56,028 bases of DNA from Sphingobacteriales bacterium TSM_CSM (GCA_002212725.1 MTCR01000080.1:1-56028), one strand, 5' to 3'; shown: positions 25,778-35,177, counted from the stretch's first letter. Notes: generated by a model not told the origin, from the letters alone. Program-made: numbers and translations.

Positions 25778-26914
25778 ATGATTAGAAATAGTTTTTTTCT
25801 GCTGTTGCTTGGCTTTGTATGGCGTTGCAACCTGCCATTATACGCACAGTTTACCCTGCCCGAAATTGCCTTGGGCGCGCCGGTTACCTATAAGAACCTG
25901 CAGTTATACCCGGTTATTGCCAACATCACTTCATCATTAGGAATGGCAGGTAAAACAGGCAATTATGCCACCCTGGAGGCAACCATGCAAAACCGCCTGG
26001 TGCAAATTGCCGAGCAGGAACCCCTGCCGCAAACTGCCGTACAGTTGGCTATGCAAAACAACTACCCAATTGTGCCCAACCAAAACCGCCTGATTGAAAA
26101 ATACGAACCGGTTTTTGAAGCCAACACCCTTGACAATGCCGATACCAACGCCATTTACAGCCCTTTTGACAATGCCATTTTAGACCCCGAAATTGTGCGG
26201 CTTAGTCAATTGGAAGCGCAAACCGACCGCCTTTTCATTACCAACCTATCTGCCGATACCATTTACCTCATAGCAGGCGAAGTCATAAAAGGTGGGCGCC
26301 AAGACCGCGTAATTGCCCAAAACATGCTCTTGCCGCCCAATACCCGGTACGCCGCCTTACCCGTGTTTTGTGTTGAAAAAAACCGGTGGGATTACCACCA
26401 TAATCAAAACCCCTGTTTTACCGGTTATAGTTGCATTGCCGATGCCACCCTGCGAAAAACCGTTCAACTTAACGCACAACAGGAGGATGTTTGGAACGTG
26501 GTAAACCGAACCACCGCACTGCAAAACTCGCAAACCGCCACGCAGGCATACACTGCTTTGGAAAATAACTCTGCCTTTATCCGCCTTGCCGATGCGTATG
26601 TGCAATTTCTGCAACCCATACTCACCGGCAACAAGCAAATAGTGGGTGTATTGGCGGTAACCGGAAACCACATAGCAGGTGCCGATATTTTTGCTTCCAA
26701 TGCCCTTTTTACCAGCCATGTAGCCAACTTGCTGCGTTCTTACGCCGCTAATGCCATTATAAACGGAAGCGCTCCTGCTCTTGCGCACAACAAGGTAAAA
26801 GAGTACTGGCAACAATTTTTTACCCCTTCCGGCATTAACCGCACGGCCTTGTTCAATAAAGGTAAACTGTTTGAAAACAACGGGCAAATTATACACCTTA
26901 CCTTGTTTGATTAG
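25778..26914 (+). CDS. DUF6569 / ARPP-1-like secreted protein
   Basis: 378 residues from ATG 25778, which gives a clean signal peptide (MIRNSFFLLLLGFVWRC, cut near LYAQ); an upstream ATG 23 codons earlier is less likely. The core resembles the ARPP-1/DUF6569 domain: LFITNLSADTIYLIAGEVIKGG, then QDRVIAQNMLLPPNT and PVFCVEKNRW. The family has no known catalytic activity and often occurs as an exported single-domain protein in Bacteroidota. It lies between the TlpA-like gene (same strand) and converging thrA. Confidence 0.82.
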   Translation: MIRNSFFLLLLGFVWRCNLPLYAQFTLPEIALGAPVTYKNLQLYPVIANITSSLGMAGKTGNYATLEATMQNRLVQIAEQEPLPQTAVQLAMQNNYPIVPNQNRLIEKYEPVFEANTLDNADTNAIYSPFDNAILDPEIVRLSQLEAQTDRLFITNLSADTIYLIAGEVIKGGRQDRVIAQNMLLPPNTRYAALPVFCVEKNRWDYHHNQNPCFTGYSCIADATLRKTVQLNAQQEDVWNVVNRTTALQNSQTATQAYTALENNSAFIRLADAYVQFLQPILTGNKQIVGVLAVTGNHIAGADIFASNALFTSHVANLLRSYAANAIINGSAPALAHNKVKEYWQQFFTPSGINRTALFNKGKLFENNGQIIHLTLFD

Positions 26915-27010
26915 GTAAACAAAGGAGTAAGAATAACCACAACCTTGTACCGGTAAAACAGTTTGCGCCCGGTTTTTAAACCTCACTAATTAAAAAGCAG
27001 GGTGTAAAAA

Positions 27011-29476
27011 TCAGCTCAAATAATTGGCTAAACTGATAATTTCGGCAAAAACACCGGCGGCGGTAACTTCGGCGCCCGCGCCGGGGCCTTTTACCACCAG
27101 CGGTCTGTCGTGGTAGCGGGCAGTGGTAAAAACAATCATATTGTCGCTGCCCGAAAGTTGGTAAAACGGGTTATCGGGCAATACAGCCTGTAATGAAACC
27201 GATGAGCCGTGTTTATCTATGGTAGCCAAAAACCGCAGTTTTTTTCCTTCCTGCATGGCGCGTTGTTGCATTTGTGCAAAGTGCGGGTTGTGTTTTTCCA
27301 GTGCAGCGTAAAAACCGGCAACGGTAGGCGCTTTTATACAGTCATCGGGCAAAATGTTTTCAATGGCAATGTCTTCCAGTTCAATGGCTTGCCCTATCTC
27401 TCTCGATAAAATCAGTACTTTTCGTGCCATGTCTTTACCGCTCAGGTCGTCGCGCGGGTCGGGTTCTGTATAACCCAGTTCCTGAGCACGGCGCACTACG
27501 TCGCTAAAAGGCGTATCGGGGGTAAAATGGTTAAAAATAAACGACAACGACCCCGATAAAACAGCTTCAATTTTCAGCACTTCGTCGCCGCTTTTCAGCA
27601 AATCGGTAAGGGTGCCAATAATGGGCAGGCCCGCGCCCACATTGGTTTCGTAGCGGAATTTACCTCCCTTTTTTTGCGAGATGGTTCTATATGTCATGTA
27701 ATTCTCATAACTTCCCGAATTGGCAATTTTATTGGGCGTAACAATAGAAATATTGCTGCTTAAAATATTTTTGTAATGTTGCACCGGCATTGGGCTGGCC
27801 GTACAATCGGCAAAAATACTGTTGGGCAGGTTAAGTCGTTGCATAAAAGCTACCAGCGCACCCAAATCGGCTTTCTGCCCGTTACTTTCCAGCAGTTCGC
27901 TCCATCGGGCAAGGTCTATGCCGGCTTCGTCAAAAAGCATTTGCTTAGAATTGGCAATGGCCAGCAGTTTCAGTTCAAGCGATTGGGTTTGCAGCAGGTG
28001 CGCTTGTTGCCGTTGTATTTGTTGCAGCAGTGTAGCGCCAATTAACCCTGTTCCAACCATAAAAAGGTAGGCAGTTTTGGTATCGGAAAGAAAAAACGCC
28101 TCATGCAGGGCATTGAGTGCCTTGCTCACATCTGACTGACTGATAACGGTAGAAATGTTCAGTTCTGAGGAGCCTTGCGCTATAGCCCGGATGTTGATAC
28201 CGTTAATGCCCAGCGCCCTGAACATGCGCCCCGATACACCTGCCGAATTGCGCATATTTGACCCGATAACCGCCACTACCGATAAACCGGTTTCAATAGT
28301 GGGCTGCTCAATAAGGTTGGCGCGCATTTCCAGCAAAAACTCTTCGGCAATGGCAGTTTGCGCATTGTGGGTATCGTGCGGGTTGATGGCAAAAGAAATG
28401 GAGTGTTCAGATGATGCCTGGGTAATAAGAATAATATTGACTTTCTTTTTTGCCAATGCGCTGAACAGGCGTCCGGCAATGCCCGTAACGCCAATTAGCC
28501 CGCTGCCTTGCAGACTTACCAATGCAATTTGGGCAATACTGCTAATACCTTTTACCGGGTGCTCATCGGGTGGGGTTTGTGTGGTAATGAGCGTTCCGGG
28601 AAAACCCGGGTTAAAGGTGTTTTTTATTCTAAGCGGAATTTTCTTATCAAGCGCAGGCTGTATGGTAGGCGGGTGTATAACCTTTGCCCCGAAATGCGAC
28701 ATTTCCATAGCCTCTTCATAAGTCATTTGCAGCAGCGAAAAAGCCTTTTTTACCTTGCGCGGGTCGGCAGTCATTACGCCGTCAACGTCTGTCCATATTT
28801 CAATTTCCGATGCGTTTAAGGCAGCGCCGGCAATGGCAGCCGTATAATCAGAACCGCCGCGTCCAAGCGTGGTGACTACGTTATGATGGTCAGATGCAAT
28901 AAAACCGCCCATCACAAACACGCCCTTGCCGGTGCCGCTTACTGCCTGCTGCAAACGGGCATTGGTTTGCTCAAACTGCACGGCGGCAGCGCCAAAATTG
29001 CTGTCGGTTTTAATTAATTGCTTTGAGTCTAAGTGTTGTGCCGGTATTTGCAGGGTATGTTTTAAATAATGTGCAATTACAAATGCCGAAACTGTTTCGC
29101 CGTAGCTCATTACCGTATCCAATACCCTTGCCGACAGTTCTTTAATGAGCAATACGCCATAGAGCAGGTTTTCTAAGTTGCGCGTTTGTTCTTTCAGAAA
29201 CGGCTGTACCGCTTTCAGTTGCTCGGCGGTAAACAGCTCTTCGGCTGCTTTGCGGTGGCGGTAATAAATTTCGTCTAACTGGTCGCGGTACGTTTCATCG
29301 CCCAACTGTGCTTTGCGGGCAGTATCTATCAGCGCATCGGTAACGCCGCCCATGGCAGATACCACCACTACCACTTTATCGCAGGTGGTTGCTGCATGTT
29401 CAATAAGGGATTTTACCGTTTTTATGCGCTCGGCGCTACCTACCGATGTGCCGCCAAATTTGAGAACTTTTAACAT
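27011..29476 (-). CDS. thrA: Bifunctional aspartate kinase / homoserine dehydrogenase I
   Basis: 821 residues, the length of E. coli ThrA (820). The N-terminal aspartokinase (VLKFGGTSVGSAERI at 3-17, then FVMGGFIASD and TLGRGGSDYTAA) makes aspartyl phosphate. Two central ACT-type regulatory segments follow (about 315-465). The homoserine dehydrogenase starts with Rossmann motif GTGLIG (475-480) and contains NVGAGLPIIG and DDLSGKDMARK. Together they catalyse the first and third steps of Thr/Met biosynthesis; threonine inhibition is typical. thrB and thrC are not adjacent. A TACCTTTG -7 element lies about 90 nt upstream. Divergent from rlmB. Confidence 0.97.
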   Translation of the reverse strand: MLKVLKFGGTSVGSAERIKTVKSLIEHAATTCDKVVVVVSAMGGVTDALIDTARKAQLGDETYRDQLDEIYYRHRKAAEELFTAEQLKAVQPFLKEQTRNLENLLYGVLLIKELSARVLDTVMSYGETVSAFVIAHYLKHTLQIPAQHLDSKQLIKTDSNFGAAAVQFEQTNARLQQAVSGTGKGVFVMGGFIASDHHNVVTTLGRGGSDYTAAIAGAALNASEIEIWTDVDGVMTADPRKVKKAFSLLQMTYEEAMEMSHFGAKVIHPPTIQPALDKKIPLRIKNTFNPGFPGTLITTQTPPDEHPVKGISSIAQIALVSLQGSGLIGVTGIAGRLFSALAKKKVNIILITQASSEHSISFAINPHDTHNAQTAIAEEFLLEMRANLIEQPTIETGLSVVAVIGSNMRNSAGVSGRMFRALGINGINIRAIAQGSSELNISTVISQSDVSKALNALHEAFFLSDTKTAYLFMVGTGLIGATLLQQIQRQQAHLLQTQSLELKLLAIANSKQMLFDEAGIDLARWSELLESNGQKADLGALVAFMQRLNLPNSIFADCTASPMPVQHYKNILSSNISIVTPNKIANSGSYENYMTYRTISQKKGGKFRYETNVGAGLPIIGTLTDLLKSGDEVLKIEAVLSGSLSFIFNHFTPDTPFSDVVRRAQELGYTEPDPRDDLSGKDMARKVLILSREIGQAIELEDIAIENILPDDCIKAPTVAGFYAALEKHNPHFAQMQQRAMQEGKKLRFLATIDKHGSSVSLQAVLPDNPFYQLSGSDNMIVFTTARYHDRPLVVKGPGAGAEVTAAGVFAEIISLANYLS

Positions 29477-29563
29477 AACACCTGTTGTGTAACTTTAAAT
29501 TTGTTATTTGTTAAATAGGCTGCCCCTTATAACCCTTATTTCATGGGTTTTGGAAACGGCGCG

Positions 29564-29571
29564 CAAAGGTA
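29564..29571 (-). promoter_or_regulatory. -7 element for thrA
   Basis: The minus strand reads TACCTTTG, matching TAnnTTTG, leaving a leader of about 85 nt. The leader contains a weak AACCC/GGGTT stem but no Thr/Ile-rich leader peptide, so classic attenuation is not seen. Confidence 0.45.
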
Positions 29572-29682
29572 CGGCCATTTTGCCGGTTTTTTAATGCAGG
29601 CAGCAAGGTAAACGGGGTAAGTTGCGGCATTAATTTATTTGTTGAGGTAGTTTATTGCCGTTTCTGTTGTTACCTTAGCGCA

Positions 29683-29690
29683 TAAATTTG
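29683..29690 (+). promoter_or_regulatory. -7 element for rlmB, leaderless start likely
   Basis: TAAATTTG ends only 4 nt before the rlmB ATG (29695). A TTG at 29655-29657 is 25 nt away, slightly beyond the usual 17-23. Transcription would begin at or next to the start codon. Confidence 0.5.
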
Positions 29691-29694
29691 TGCT

Positions 29695-30447
29695 ATGACC
29701 ATCAACCACCTGCCCGATAACCTTATTTACGGCCGCCACCCGGTATTGGAAGCCCTGCAGACCGGCAAAGCATTTGACAAACTGTTTTTGCAAAAAGGAT
29801 TGCCGCCCGATACCTTTAAAACCCTGCTGCAACTGGCGCGGCAGTTGGAAGTGCCGGTGCAAATGGTGCCGCCCGAAAAATTAAACCGTTTAACCGGCAA
29901 CAAAAACCATCAGGGAGTAGCCGGTTTTGCCTCTTTAATAGCCACTTTTGAACTGGAAGATGTATTGGCCGCTGCCTATTCCGGCGCAGTGCCGCCCCTG
30001 CTGCTGCTTTGCGATGGCATTACCGATGTGGGTAATTTTGGCGCCATGGCACGCACGGCAGCCTGTACGGGTGCCAATGGCATTATTACCCCTCAAAAAG
30101 GCAGTGCCATTGTTAATGCCGAAGCCATAAAGGCTTCGGCCGGTGCCTTAAATAACCTGCCGGTTTGCCGCGTAAGGTTCTTAGACCAAGCCATTACCTA
30201 CCTGCAACAAAACGGGGTAAAAGTAGTGGCTACCGATGTAAGTGCCACACAATGGCTGCATGAAACCGATTTAAACTGCCCGGTTGCCTTTATTATGGGT
30301 GCCGAAGGAAAAGGCGTAAGCCACAAATTTGTAAAAATGGCCGATGAGCGGGTAAAAATACCCATGTATGGCAGTTTTAATTCCTATAATGTATCGGTAG
30401 CAACGGGTATTGTGTTGTACGAGGCACTGAGGCAGCGGTTGTTTTAG
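29695..30447 (+). CDS. rlmB: 23S rRNA (guanosine-2'-O-)-methyltransferase, TrmH/SpoU family
   Basis: 250 residues. N-terminal substrate-binding domain beginning YGRHPVLEAL, typical of RlmB, and a C-terminal SPOUT (trefoil-knot) methyltransferase. SPOUT motifs: DVGNFGAMARTAACTGANGI (motif 1), FIMGAEGKGVS (motif 2) and IPMYGSFNSYNVSVATGIVLYE (motif 3). RlmB uses S-adenosylmethionine to 2'-O-methylate G2251 of 23S rRNA in the peptidyl-transferase P loop. Exact site specificity is inferred from the N-terminal domain. Divergent from thrA; the -7 element is nearly adjacent to the ATG, so the mRNA may be leaderless. Confidence 0.94.
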   Translation: MTINHLPDNLIYGRHPVLEALQTGKAFDKLFLQKGLPPDTFKTLLQLARQLEVPVQMVPPEKLNRLTGNKNHQGVAGFASLIATFELEDVLAAAYSGAVPPLLLLCDGITDVGNFGAMARTAACTGANGIITPQKGSAIVNAEAIKASAGALNNLPVCRVRFLDQAITYLQQNGVKVVATDVSATQWLHETDLNCPVAFIMGAEGKGVSHKFVKMADERVKIPMYGSFNSYNVSVATGIVLYEALRQRLF

Positions 30448-30594
30448 CAGGGTGCATACAATACGTAAAGCAAATTTTGGCATATACTATAAACCCAAAG
30501 ATAACTGCCAATTTTACCCCTGTTTGTTAAAACAAACAACCGCCTTGTATCGTTACTATTGCACTGCAATTCACAACTAAAACTGCATAATAAA

Positions 30595-31059
30595 ATGAAA
30601 AAACAAGTACTTATTGCATTTGCTTTGCTACTGCTTGCCGTATTTCCGGCAACTACGGTAAATCATGCCTTTCCTGCGGCAAGCGCCGATGCTATTGTAG
30701 GTAAATGGCTGAACGAAGAAAAAGACGGCGCCGTGGAAATTTTTAAAAAGGGAAACAATTTTTACGGCAAATTAGTGTGGCTGCAAAAAGGACCCAACAC
30801 AGTGGACGAAAAAAACCCCGATACCTCAAAACGCAGCCGCAAACTGCTGGGCACCGAAATTTTGCAAAATTTCTCTTTTAGCGGCACCCAATGGAACAAT
30901 GGCACTATTTACGACCCCAAATCGGGTAAAACCTACAGTTGCAAAATGTGGCTCAATAATGATGGTTCGCTTTCCATTCGGGGCTACATTGGCATTTCGC
31001 TTATTGGCCGCACTACCGTTTGGACACGTCCGGCAAAAGGGCATCCTTCCATACAGTAA
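30595..31059 (+). CDS. DUF2147 family exported protein
   Basis: 154 residues from ATG 30595 (MKKQVLIAFALLLL), with a signal peptide cut near the Ala-rich region before DAIVGKW. The mature domain IVGKWLNEEKDGAVEIFKKGNNFYGKLVWL, then GTEILQNF, GTIYDPKSGKTY and RGYIG is the DUF2147 pattern, a lipocalin-like beta-barrel fold of unknown ligand. Probably periplasmic. Stands between rlmB and hemE on the plus strand; hemE has its own promoter. The longer frame from 30559 starts before the signal sequence and is not preferred. Confidence 0.9.
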   Translation: MKKQVLIAFALLLLAVFPATTVNHAFPAASADAIVGKWLNEEKDGAVEIFKKGNNFYGKLVWLQKGPNTVDEKNPDTSKRSRKLLGTEILQNFSFSGTQWNNGTIYDPKSGKTYSCKMWLNNDGSLSIRGYIGISLIGRTTVWTRPAKGHPSIQ

Positions 31060-31099
31060 TTATCAGCACTACCCGCTTGTAAAGACTTTTTAATCCGGC

Positions 31100-31131
31100 T
31101 TGTTTTTGACAAAGGTAAATTATTACCTTTG
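31100..31131 (+). promoter_or_regulatory. Promoter of hemE
   Basis: TTG (31100-31102), 21-nt spacer, TACCTTTG (31124-31131), matching the Bacteroidota pattern. Transcription would start about 10 nt before the TTG start codon at 31149. Confidence 0.65.
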
Positions 31132-31148
31132 CACCAAAATTCAGCATT

Positions 31149-32168
31149 TTGAAAAATAACCTGTTATTGCAGGTACTCAGGGGAGAAGCAACCCGCCGCA
31201 AACCGGTATGGCTTATGCGGCAAGCCGGACGCATTTTACCTCAGTACCGGCGCCTGAGCGAGCGCGTGGGTAGTTTTAAAACCATGGTGCAAAACCCCGA
31301 AATTGCCTGCGAAGTTACCCTGCAACCGGTAGATGAACTGGAGGTAGATGCTGCCATTATTTTTTCCGATATTTTGGTTATTCCCGAAGCAATGGGATTG
31401 CCCTATGAAATGGAAAAAAACAAGGGGCCCGTTTTTCCGGAAACCATTGGCAATGCCGCCGATATTGACCGCCTTGTTATTGCCGGCGAAGAAGGGGTTC
31501 ATTATACAATAGCGGCTATAAAACTGGTGAAACAGGCACTCAATAACACCATACCGCTTATTGGGTTTGCCGGCGCTCCCTGGACAATTTTTGCCTATAT
31601 GGTAGAGGGTAGCGGCTCTAAAACCTTTACCCTGTCGCGCAGTATGTTGTACAGCCGCCCCGATATGGCACATGCCCTGCTGCACAAAATTACCCAAAGT
31701 ACCATTCACTACCTTAAAGCGCAGGTAAGCGCCGGCGCCGATGTAGTGCAACTTTTTGATACCTGGGCCGGAATTTTAAGCCCGCAGTTGTATTCTGTGT
31801 TTTCATTGCCCTACTTACAGCAAATTTGCCGGGCACTGCAGCCTGTACCGGTAATTGTGTTTGCCAAAGGAGCCTTTTTTTCACTTGCCGAAATAGCACA
31901 ACTGCCCTGTGCAGGTATGGGGCTTGACTGGACCATAAGCCCGCAATTTGCGCGCGCCGTGGCCGGTAACAACATAACCCTGCAAGGTAATTTAGACCCC
32001 TGTGTGTTATATGCCCAGTTGCCCTATGTGCAAAAGGCCACTATACAAATGTTGCAAGATTTCGGACCCAACCGCCATATTGCAAATTTAGGTCATGGCG
32101 TTTACCCCGATACCCCGTTAGATGCCGTAAAATGTTTTGTAAATACTGTAAAACAATACGAGGTTTAA
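31149..32168 (+). CDS. hemE: Uroporphyrinogen decarboxylase
   Basis: 339 residues. Converts uroporphyrinogen III to coproporphyrinogen III in heme synthesis by removing four carboxyl groups. Signature MRQAGRILPQYR at about 23-34 (substrate-binding Arg residues); further family blocks FSDILVIPEAMG, PLIGFAGAPWTIFAYMVEG and QLFDTWAG. The start is TTG at 31149: homologs begin a few residues before LLLQVLRGE, and there is no in-frame ATG between the promoter and this point. Other heme genes are not adjacent. Cytoplasmic. Confidence 0.96.
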   Translation: MKNNLLLQVLRGEATRRKPVWLMRQAGRILPQYRRLSERVGSFKTMVQNPEIACEVTLQPVDELEVDAAIIFSDILVIPEAMGLPYEMEKNKGPVFPETIGNAADIDRLVIAGEEGVHYTIAAIKLVKQALNNTIPLIGFAGAPWTIFAYMVEGSGSKTFTLSRSMLYSRPDMAHALLHKITQSTIHYLKAQVSAGADVVQLFDTWAGILSPQLYSVFSLPYLQQICRALQPVPVIVFAKGAFFSLAEIAQLPCAGMGLDWTISPQFARAVAGNNITLQGNLDPCVLYAQLPYVQKATIQMLQDFGPNRHIANLGHGVYPDTPLDAVKCFVNTVKQYEV

Positions 32169-32303
32169 CTAAAATGAGTATTATTGCAGGGCAATTGCGT
32201 AAGAACAGTGTAACAACAAACGGATATGGTTTTTGCTTCCCTGACCGGAAGTGCGCTCGTGTTGCCCTTTTTTGCGGTAAACCGGCGTATTAAAGAAAAC
32301 AGT

Positions 32304-32334
32304 TTGTATTTGTTGCTGCCCGAAATTATATTTG
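32304..32334 (+). promoter_or_regulatory. Promoter of the response regulator gene
   Basis: TTG (32304-32306), 20-nt spacer, TATATTTG (32327-32334). It supports ATG 32356 as the true start with a leader of about 15 nt, because an alternative start at 32332 overlaps the -7 element. Confidence 0.65.
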
Positions 32335-32355
32335 CAATCTGTTAAACCTTATATT

Positions 32356-33060
32356 ATGACCTACCGTATTTTATTAGCCGAAGATGAAGAGCATTTGCAG
32401 GATGCCCTTAAACTAAACCTGGAAGCCGAAGGCTACGAAGTGGTGGCAGTAAGCAACGGCGCCGATGCCATACGTGCCTTTAAAGAGCAACGCTTTAACC
32501 TGGCCGTGTTGGATATTATGCTGCCCGAAGTGGACGGACTGCAGGTTTGCGAACAAATAAGGCTGGAAGATGTGGAAATGCCTGTTTTGTTTTTAACTGC
32601 CAAAGACTCCACACAGGATAAAATTCAAGGATTGAAAAAGGGCGCCGATGATTATATTACCAAACCCTTTAACCTGGAAGAATTTCTCCTGCGGGTAAGA
32701 GTATTGCTCAAGCACAGTGTGAAAGGCGCCGACAAACCCGACTCGCCCCTTGTTTCGTATAAATTTGGCGGCAATGAAATTGATTTTATCACCTACAAAG
32801 CCATTTGCCAAAGCGGCGAAATTAACCTCACCAAAAAGGAAATAAAACTCCTGAAACTCCTCATCAGCAGAAAAAACGAGGTGGTTTCCCGCGAGCATAT
32901 TTTGCGCACGGTTTGGGGCTATGATGTGTACCCCTCTACCCGTACAATTGACAATTTTATTCTGGCTTTCAGAAAACATTTTGAAAAAGACCAGCGCAAC
33001 CCGCAATATTTCCATTCGGTACGTGGTGTGGGGTATAAATTTACCGATAACCCCGAATAA
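32356..33060 (+). CDS. OmpR/PhoB-type response regulator
   Basis: 234 residues. Receiver domain (1-120) with the acidic pair at Glu9/Asp10, phosphoacceptor Asp53 (LAVLDIMLPEVDG), Thr81 and Lys103 (ITKPF). C-terminal winged-helix DNA-binding domain with INLTKKEIKLLKLLI, VVSREHILRTVWGYD, STRTIDNFI and the end YFHSVRGVGYKF. It acts as a phosphorylation-controlled transcription factor. No sensor histidine kinase is next to it; the next gene converges (SDR, 9 bp away), so the partner must be encoded elsewhere. Confidence 0.95.
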   Translation: MTYRILLAEDEEHLQDALKLNLEAEGYEVVAVSNGADAIRAFKEQRFNLAVLDIMLPEVDGLQVCEQIRLEDVEMPVLFLTAKDSTQDKIQGLKKGADDYITKPFNLEEFLLRVRVLLKHSVKGADKPDSPLVSYKFGGNEIDFITYKAICQSGEINLTKKEIKLLKLLISRKNEVVSREHILRTVWGYDVYPSTRTIDNFILAFRKHFEKDQRNPQYFHSVRGVGYKFTDNPE

Positions 33061-33069
33061 CCTTGCCGG

Positions 33070-33939
33070 TTATTGTGGCGCTTCTGCAGTCAAAAGCGCC
33101 AGTTTTTCTGTTGTTTGCCAGAAACGCCCTGCCAACGCTGTATCATAAGTCAGTGGCGAAGAAGATATTGCCTTGCAATCAACAAAATATTTACCGCTTA
33201 CCCCGGTTACTTCATCAGAAGATGCGAGGTAAACGGCGGTTTCGGCTCCTTTTTCGGGAGTTCTTATAAAGGGTTTCAGCAGTTTCATGCCCCAATGCAT
33301 CCACAAGGAGCCGGTATCATTTTGCCCGAAATTGCTGCCAACAAACCCCGGGTGCATACAATTTACCGTAGTACTGCTGCCGGCAGCAGCAAGGCGGCGC
33401 GCCAGTTCGTAGGTAAACAAAATATTTCCCAGTTTTGACAAGGCATAGGCAGTAAAAGGGCGGAAAGATTTTTCTGCCTGTAAATTATCAAAGTCCACTT
33501 CCCTGATCATGGGGTGAATGCCCGATGCCACGTTTACAATGCGTGCGTTTGGGGTGGCAGTAATGTTGGGCAGCAGCAGGTTGGTAAGCAAAAAATAGGC
33601 AACATGGTTGGTGGCAAAAGTGGTTTCCAGCCCATCTTGGGTTATGGTGCGTTTTGAGGTCATTAAGCCGGCATTGTTTAGCAGCACATCCATGCGCGGG
33701 TAGGTTTGCAGCAGTTTTAAGGACAATTGCCTTATCTGCTGCTGCACAGAAAGGTCGCAAATAAAAAGGTCAACCTGCTGGTTGTTGCTTTGTTGCATAA
33801 TTTGCTGCCGGGCAAGGGTAGCTTTTTCGGGGTTCCGGCATATCATTACAATATGAGCACCCATTTTTGCCAGCGCCACTGCGGCTGCTTTTCCTATGCC
33901 AGAACTGGCACCGGTTATGATAACTGTTTTTTCTTTCAT
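33070..33939 (-). CDS. Short-chain dehydrogenase/reductase (retinol dehydrogenase-like)
   Basis: 289-residue classical SDR. Coenzyme motif TGASSGIG at 9-16, NNAG at 88-91, catalytic Ser139, Tyr165 and Lys169 (YALSK). Residues after strand beta-2 (ICRNPEKA) with Arg35 suggest NADP(H). Closest in pattern to retinol-dehydrogenase/WWOX-like SDRs (SSGIHPMIREVDFDNLQ, MHPGFVGSNF); the substrate is unknown. Cytoplasmic. Its 3' end is 9 bp from the response regulator stop. The DUF2027/Smr gene lies 26 bp upstream on the same strand, so a two-gene transcript is plausible. Confidence 0.9.
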   Translation of the reverse strand: MKEKTVIITGASSGIGKAAAVALAKMGAHIVMICRNPEKATLARQQIMQQSNNQQVDLFICDLSVQQQIRQLSLKLLQTYPRMDVLLNNAGLMTSKRTITQDGLETTFATNHVAYFLLTNLLLPNITATPNARIVNVASGIHPMIREVDFDNLQAEKSFRPFTAYALSKLGNILFTYELARRLAAAGSSTTVNCMHPGFVGSNFGQNDTGSLWMHWGMKLLKPFIRTPEKGAETAVYLASSDEVTGVSGKYFVDCKAISSSPLTYDTALAGRFWQTTEKLALLTAEAPQ

Positions 33940-33965
33940 GGAAAATTATATGCGGGGCAGCCGGG

Positions 33966-35120
33966 TTAGTTTTCGTACTGAAAATCAATAATGGTTGCAC
34001 CAAATTCGTATTTATGATGAAAATCGTTGGCAAAATTGGCTACCTGCGGGTAGTTCCGGAGCAGGTTAAAGATTTCGGAACGCAGTTTACCCGTTCCCTT
34101 GCCATGAATAACGACCATCGTTTTTTCATGTTTTTTGATGGCATCGTTCAGGCTTTTTTCAAAGGCAGTCAACTGAATTTGCAAAATTTGGCTGTTGGTC
34201 AGGTGGCGGTAATTGGGTTGCAGTTTTTCAATATGCAAATCAATTACCCTTTCTTCGGCATTAATAACGGTTTTTGCATGTTTTTCTTCTTTATTGTCTG
34301 TATTCAACAACATATTCACCTTTAGCTGGGCAGGGTCAATATATTTTTCCGGTTCGGGTTGAATTTGCTCTTGCGGGTTGCCAACGGGTTGTTTTTTTGC
34401 GGTTGTACTGGCTAAAACCGGCACAGCATAGGCTTGTTTGTTGAGCAGGGGCATGAGTTGAGTGCCCTTATGCAGTAGTTTTGCCTTGGGGGTATAAGAT
34501 TTGTAAAACGTAACCGGCACAAAATCGGGTTCTTCTTTTTGTGCTGCGGTGGGTAAAACTTCTCCCTGTGTAAGGAGCAATAGCCTTTCGTTGAGCCAGT
34601 CGAGCGGAATATCATTTAAAATAATGATATCACGGGCGGGCAGGGTTTTGGTAATTGAAAAAACCACCTCGTCGTTCAGTTCGGTTTCATAGGTAAATTT
34701 CACCGGACGGGGCGAGTTGTTAATAAAGTACACCAGAAAATAATCTATCATGCCATCGGGCTTTAAAAAGGGTTGAAGCGCCAGGTGCAATCCGTTGTCG
34801 GGACCGGTATCTTCATTTGTATGCAGCCCAATTTCCATCAGTTTTTTTACCGAGGCTTCCTTTTTTTGCTGTATTTCCTTTTTTGTTGGCGGCGGTGGTG
34901 GCGGTGGTTGTTTGCCGGGGGGCACATCTTTGTTTGTCAAAGCGGCTTTGCTTTCTATAAGTTGCAGATGTTCGGTAAAAACAGGTATTTCGTCGCCGTC
35001 GGTCAGGCGCACCAATACCGACTCGGCATCCATAATGCGAATAACGGAGCCTGTTTCTTCGGTAAAAATAAGTTTAACCTTGTCGCCTAAGTTAAAACGC
35101 TGAAACTGTTTTTTTGACAT
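33966..35120 (-). CDS. DUF2027 and Smr domain protein
   Basis: 384 residues from ATG 35120 (MSKKQFQRFNLGDKVKLIF). The N-terminus is a small beta-barrel-like DUF2027 part, followed by a Pro-rich linker (PPPPPPPTKKE) with Lys/Glu coiled coil, a middle DUF2027 domain, and a C-terminal Smr domain (292-384) with the motifs DLHIEKL and HGKGTGKLR (339-347). Smr domains are nicking endonucleases or nucleic-acid binders, related to the MutS2 tail; the LDxHG-type His is present as HGKGTG. Function of the Bacteroidota DUF2027 family is not established. The longer frame starting at 35213 overlaps the pncB terminator and is rejected. Confidence 0.9.
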   Translation of the reverse strand: MSKKQFQRFNLGDKVKLIFTEETGSVIRIMDAESVLVRLTDGDEIPVFTEHLQLIESKAALTNKDVPPGKQPPPPPPPTKKEIQQKKEASVKKLMEIGLHTNEDTGPDNGLHLALQPFLKPDGMIDYFLVYFINNSPRPVKFTYETELNDEVVFSITKTLPARDIIILNDIPLDWLNERLLLLTQGEVLPTAAQKEEPDFVPVTFYKSYTPKAKLLHKGTQLMPLLNKQAYAVPVLASTTAKKQPVGNPQEQIQPEPEKYIDPAQLKVNMLLNTDNKEEKHAKTVINAEERVIDLHIEKLQPNYRHLTNSQILQIQLTAFEKSLNDAIKKHEKTMVVIHGKGTGKLRSEIFNLLRNYPQVANFANDFHHKYEFGATIIDFQYEN

Positions 35121-35140
35121 AGCCGGTGAATGGTAAACAG

Positions 35141-35177
35141 AAAAAAAGCGGCAACCGGTTTTGCATGGTTGCCCGCT
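35141..35177 (-). terminator. Rho-independent terminator downstream of pncB
   Basis: On the minus strand AGCGGGCAACC, a 10-nt loop and GGTTGCCGCT form a 10-bp stem with one bulged base, followed by a run of seven T. It separates pncB from the DUF2027/Smr gene. Confidence 0.8.

Noticed and set aside
29477..29563. Thr/Ile attenuator or riboswitch before thrA
   Set aside because: No leader peptide rich in Thr or Ile, no strong terminator stem with a T-run, and no known riboswitch core was recognised.
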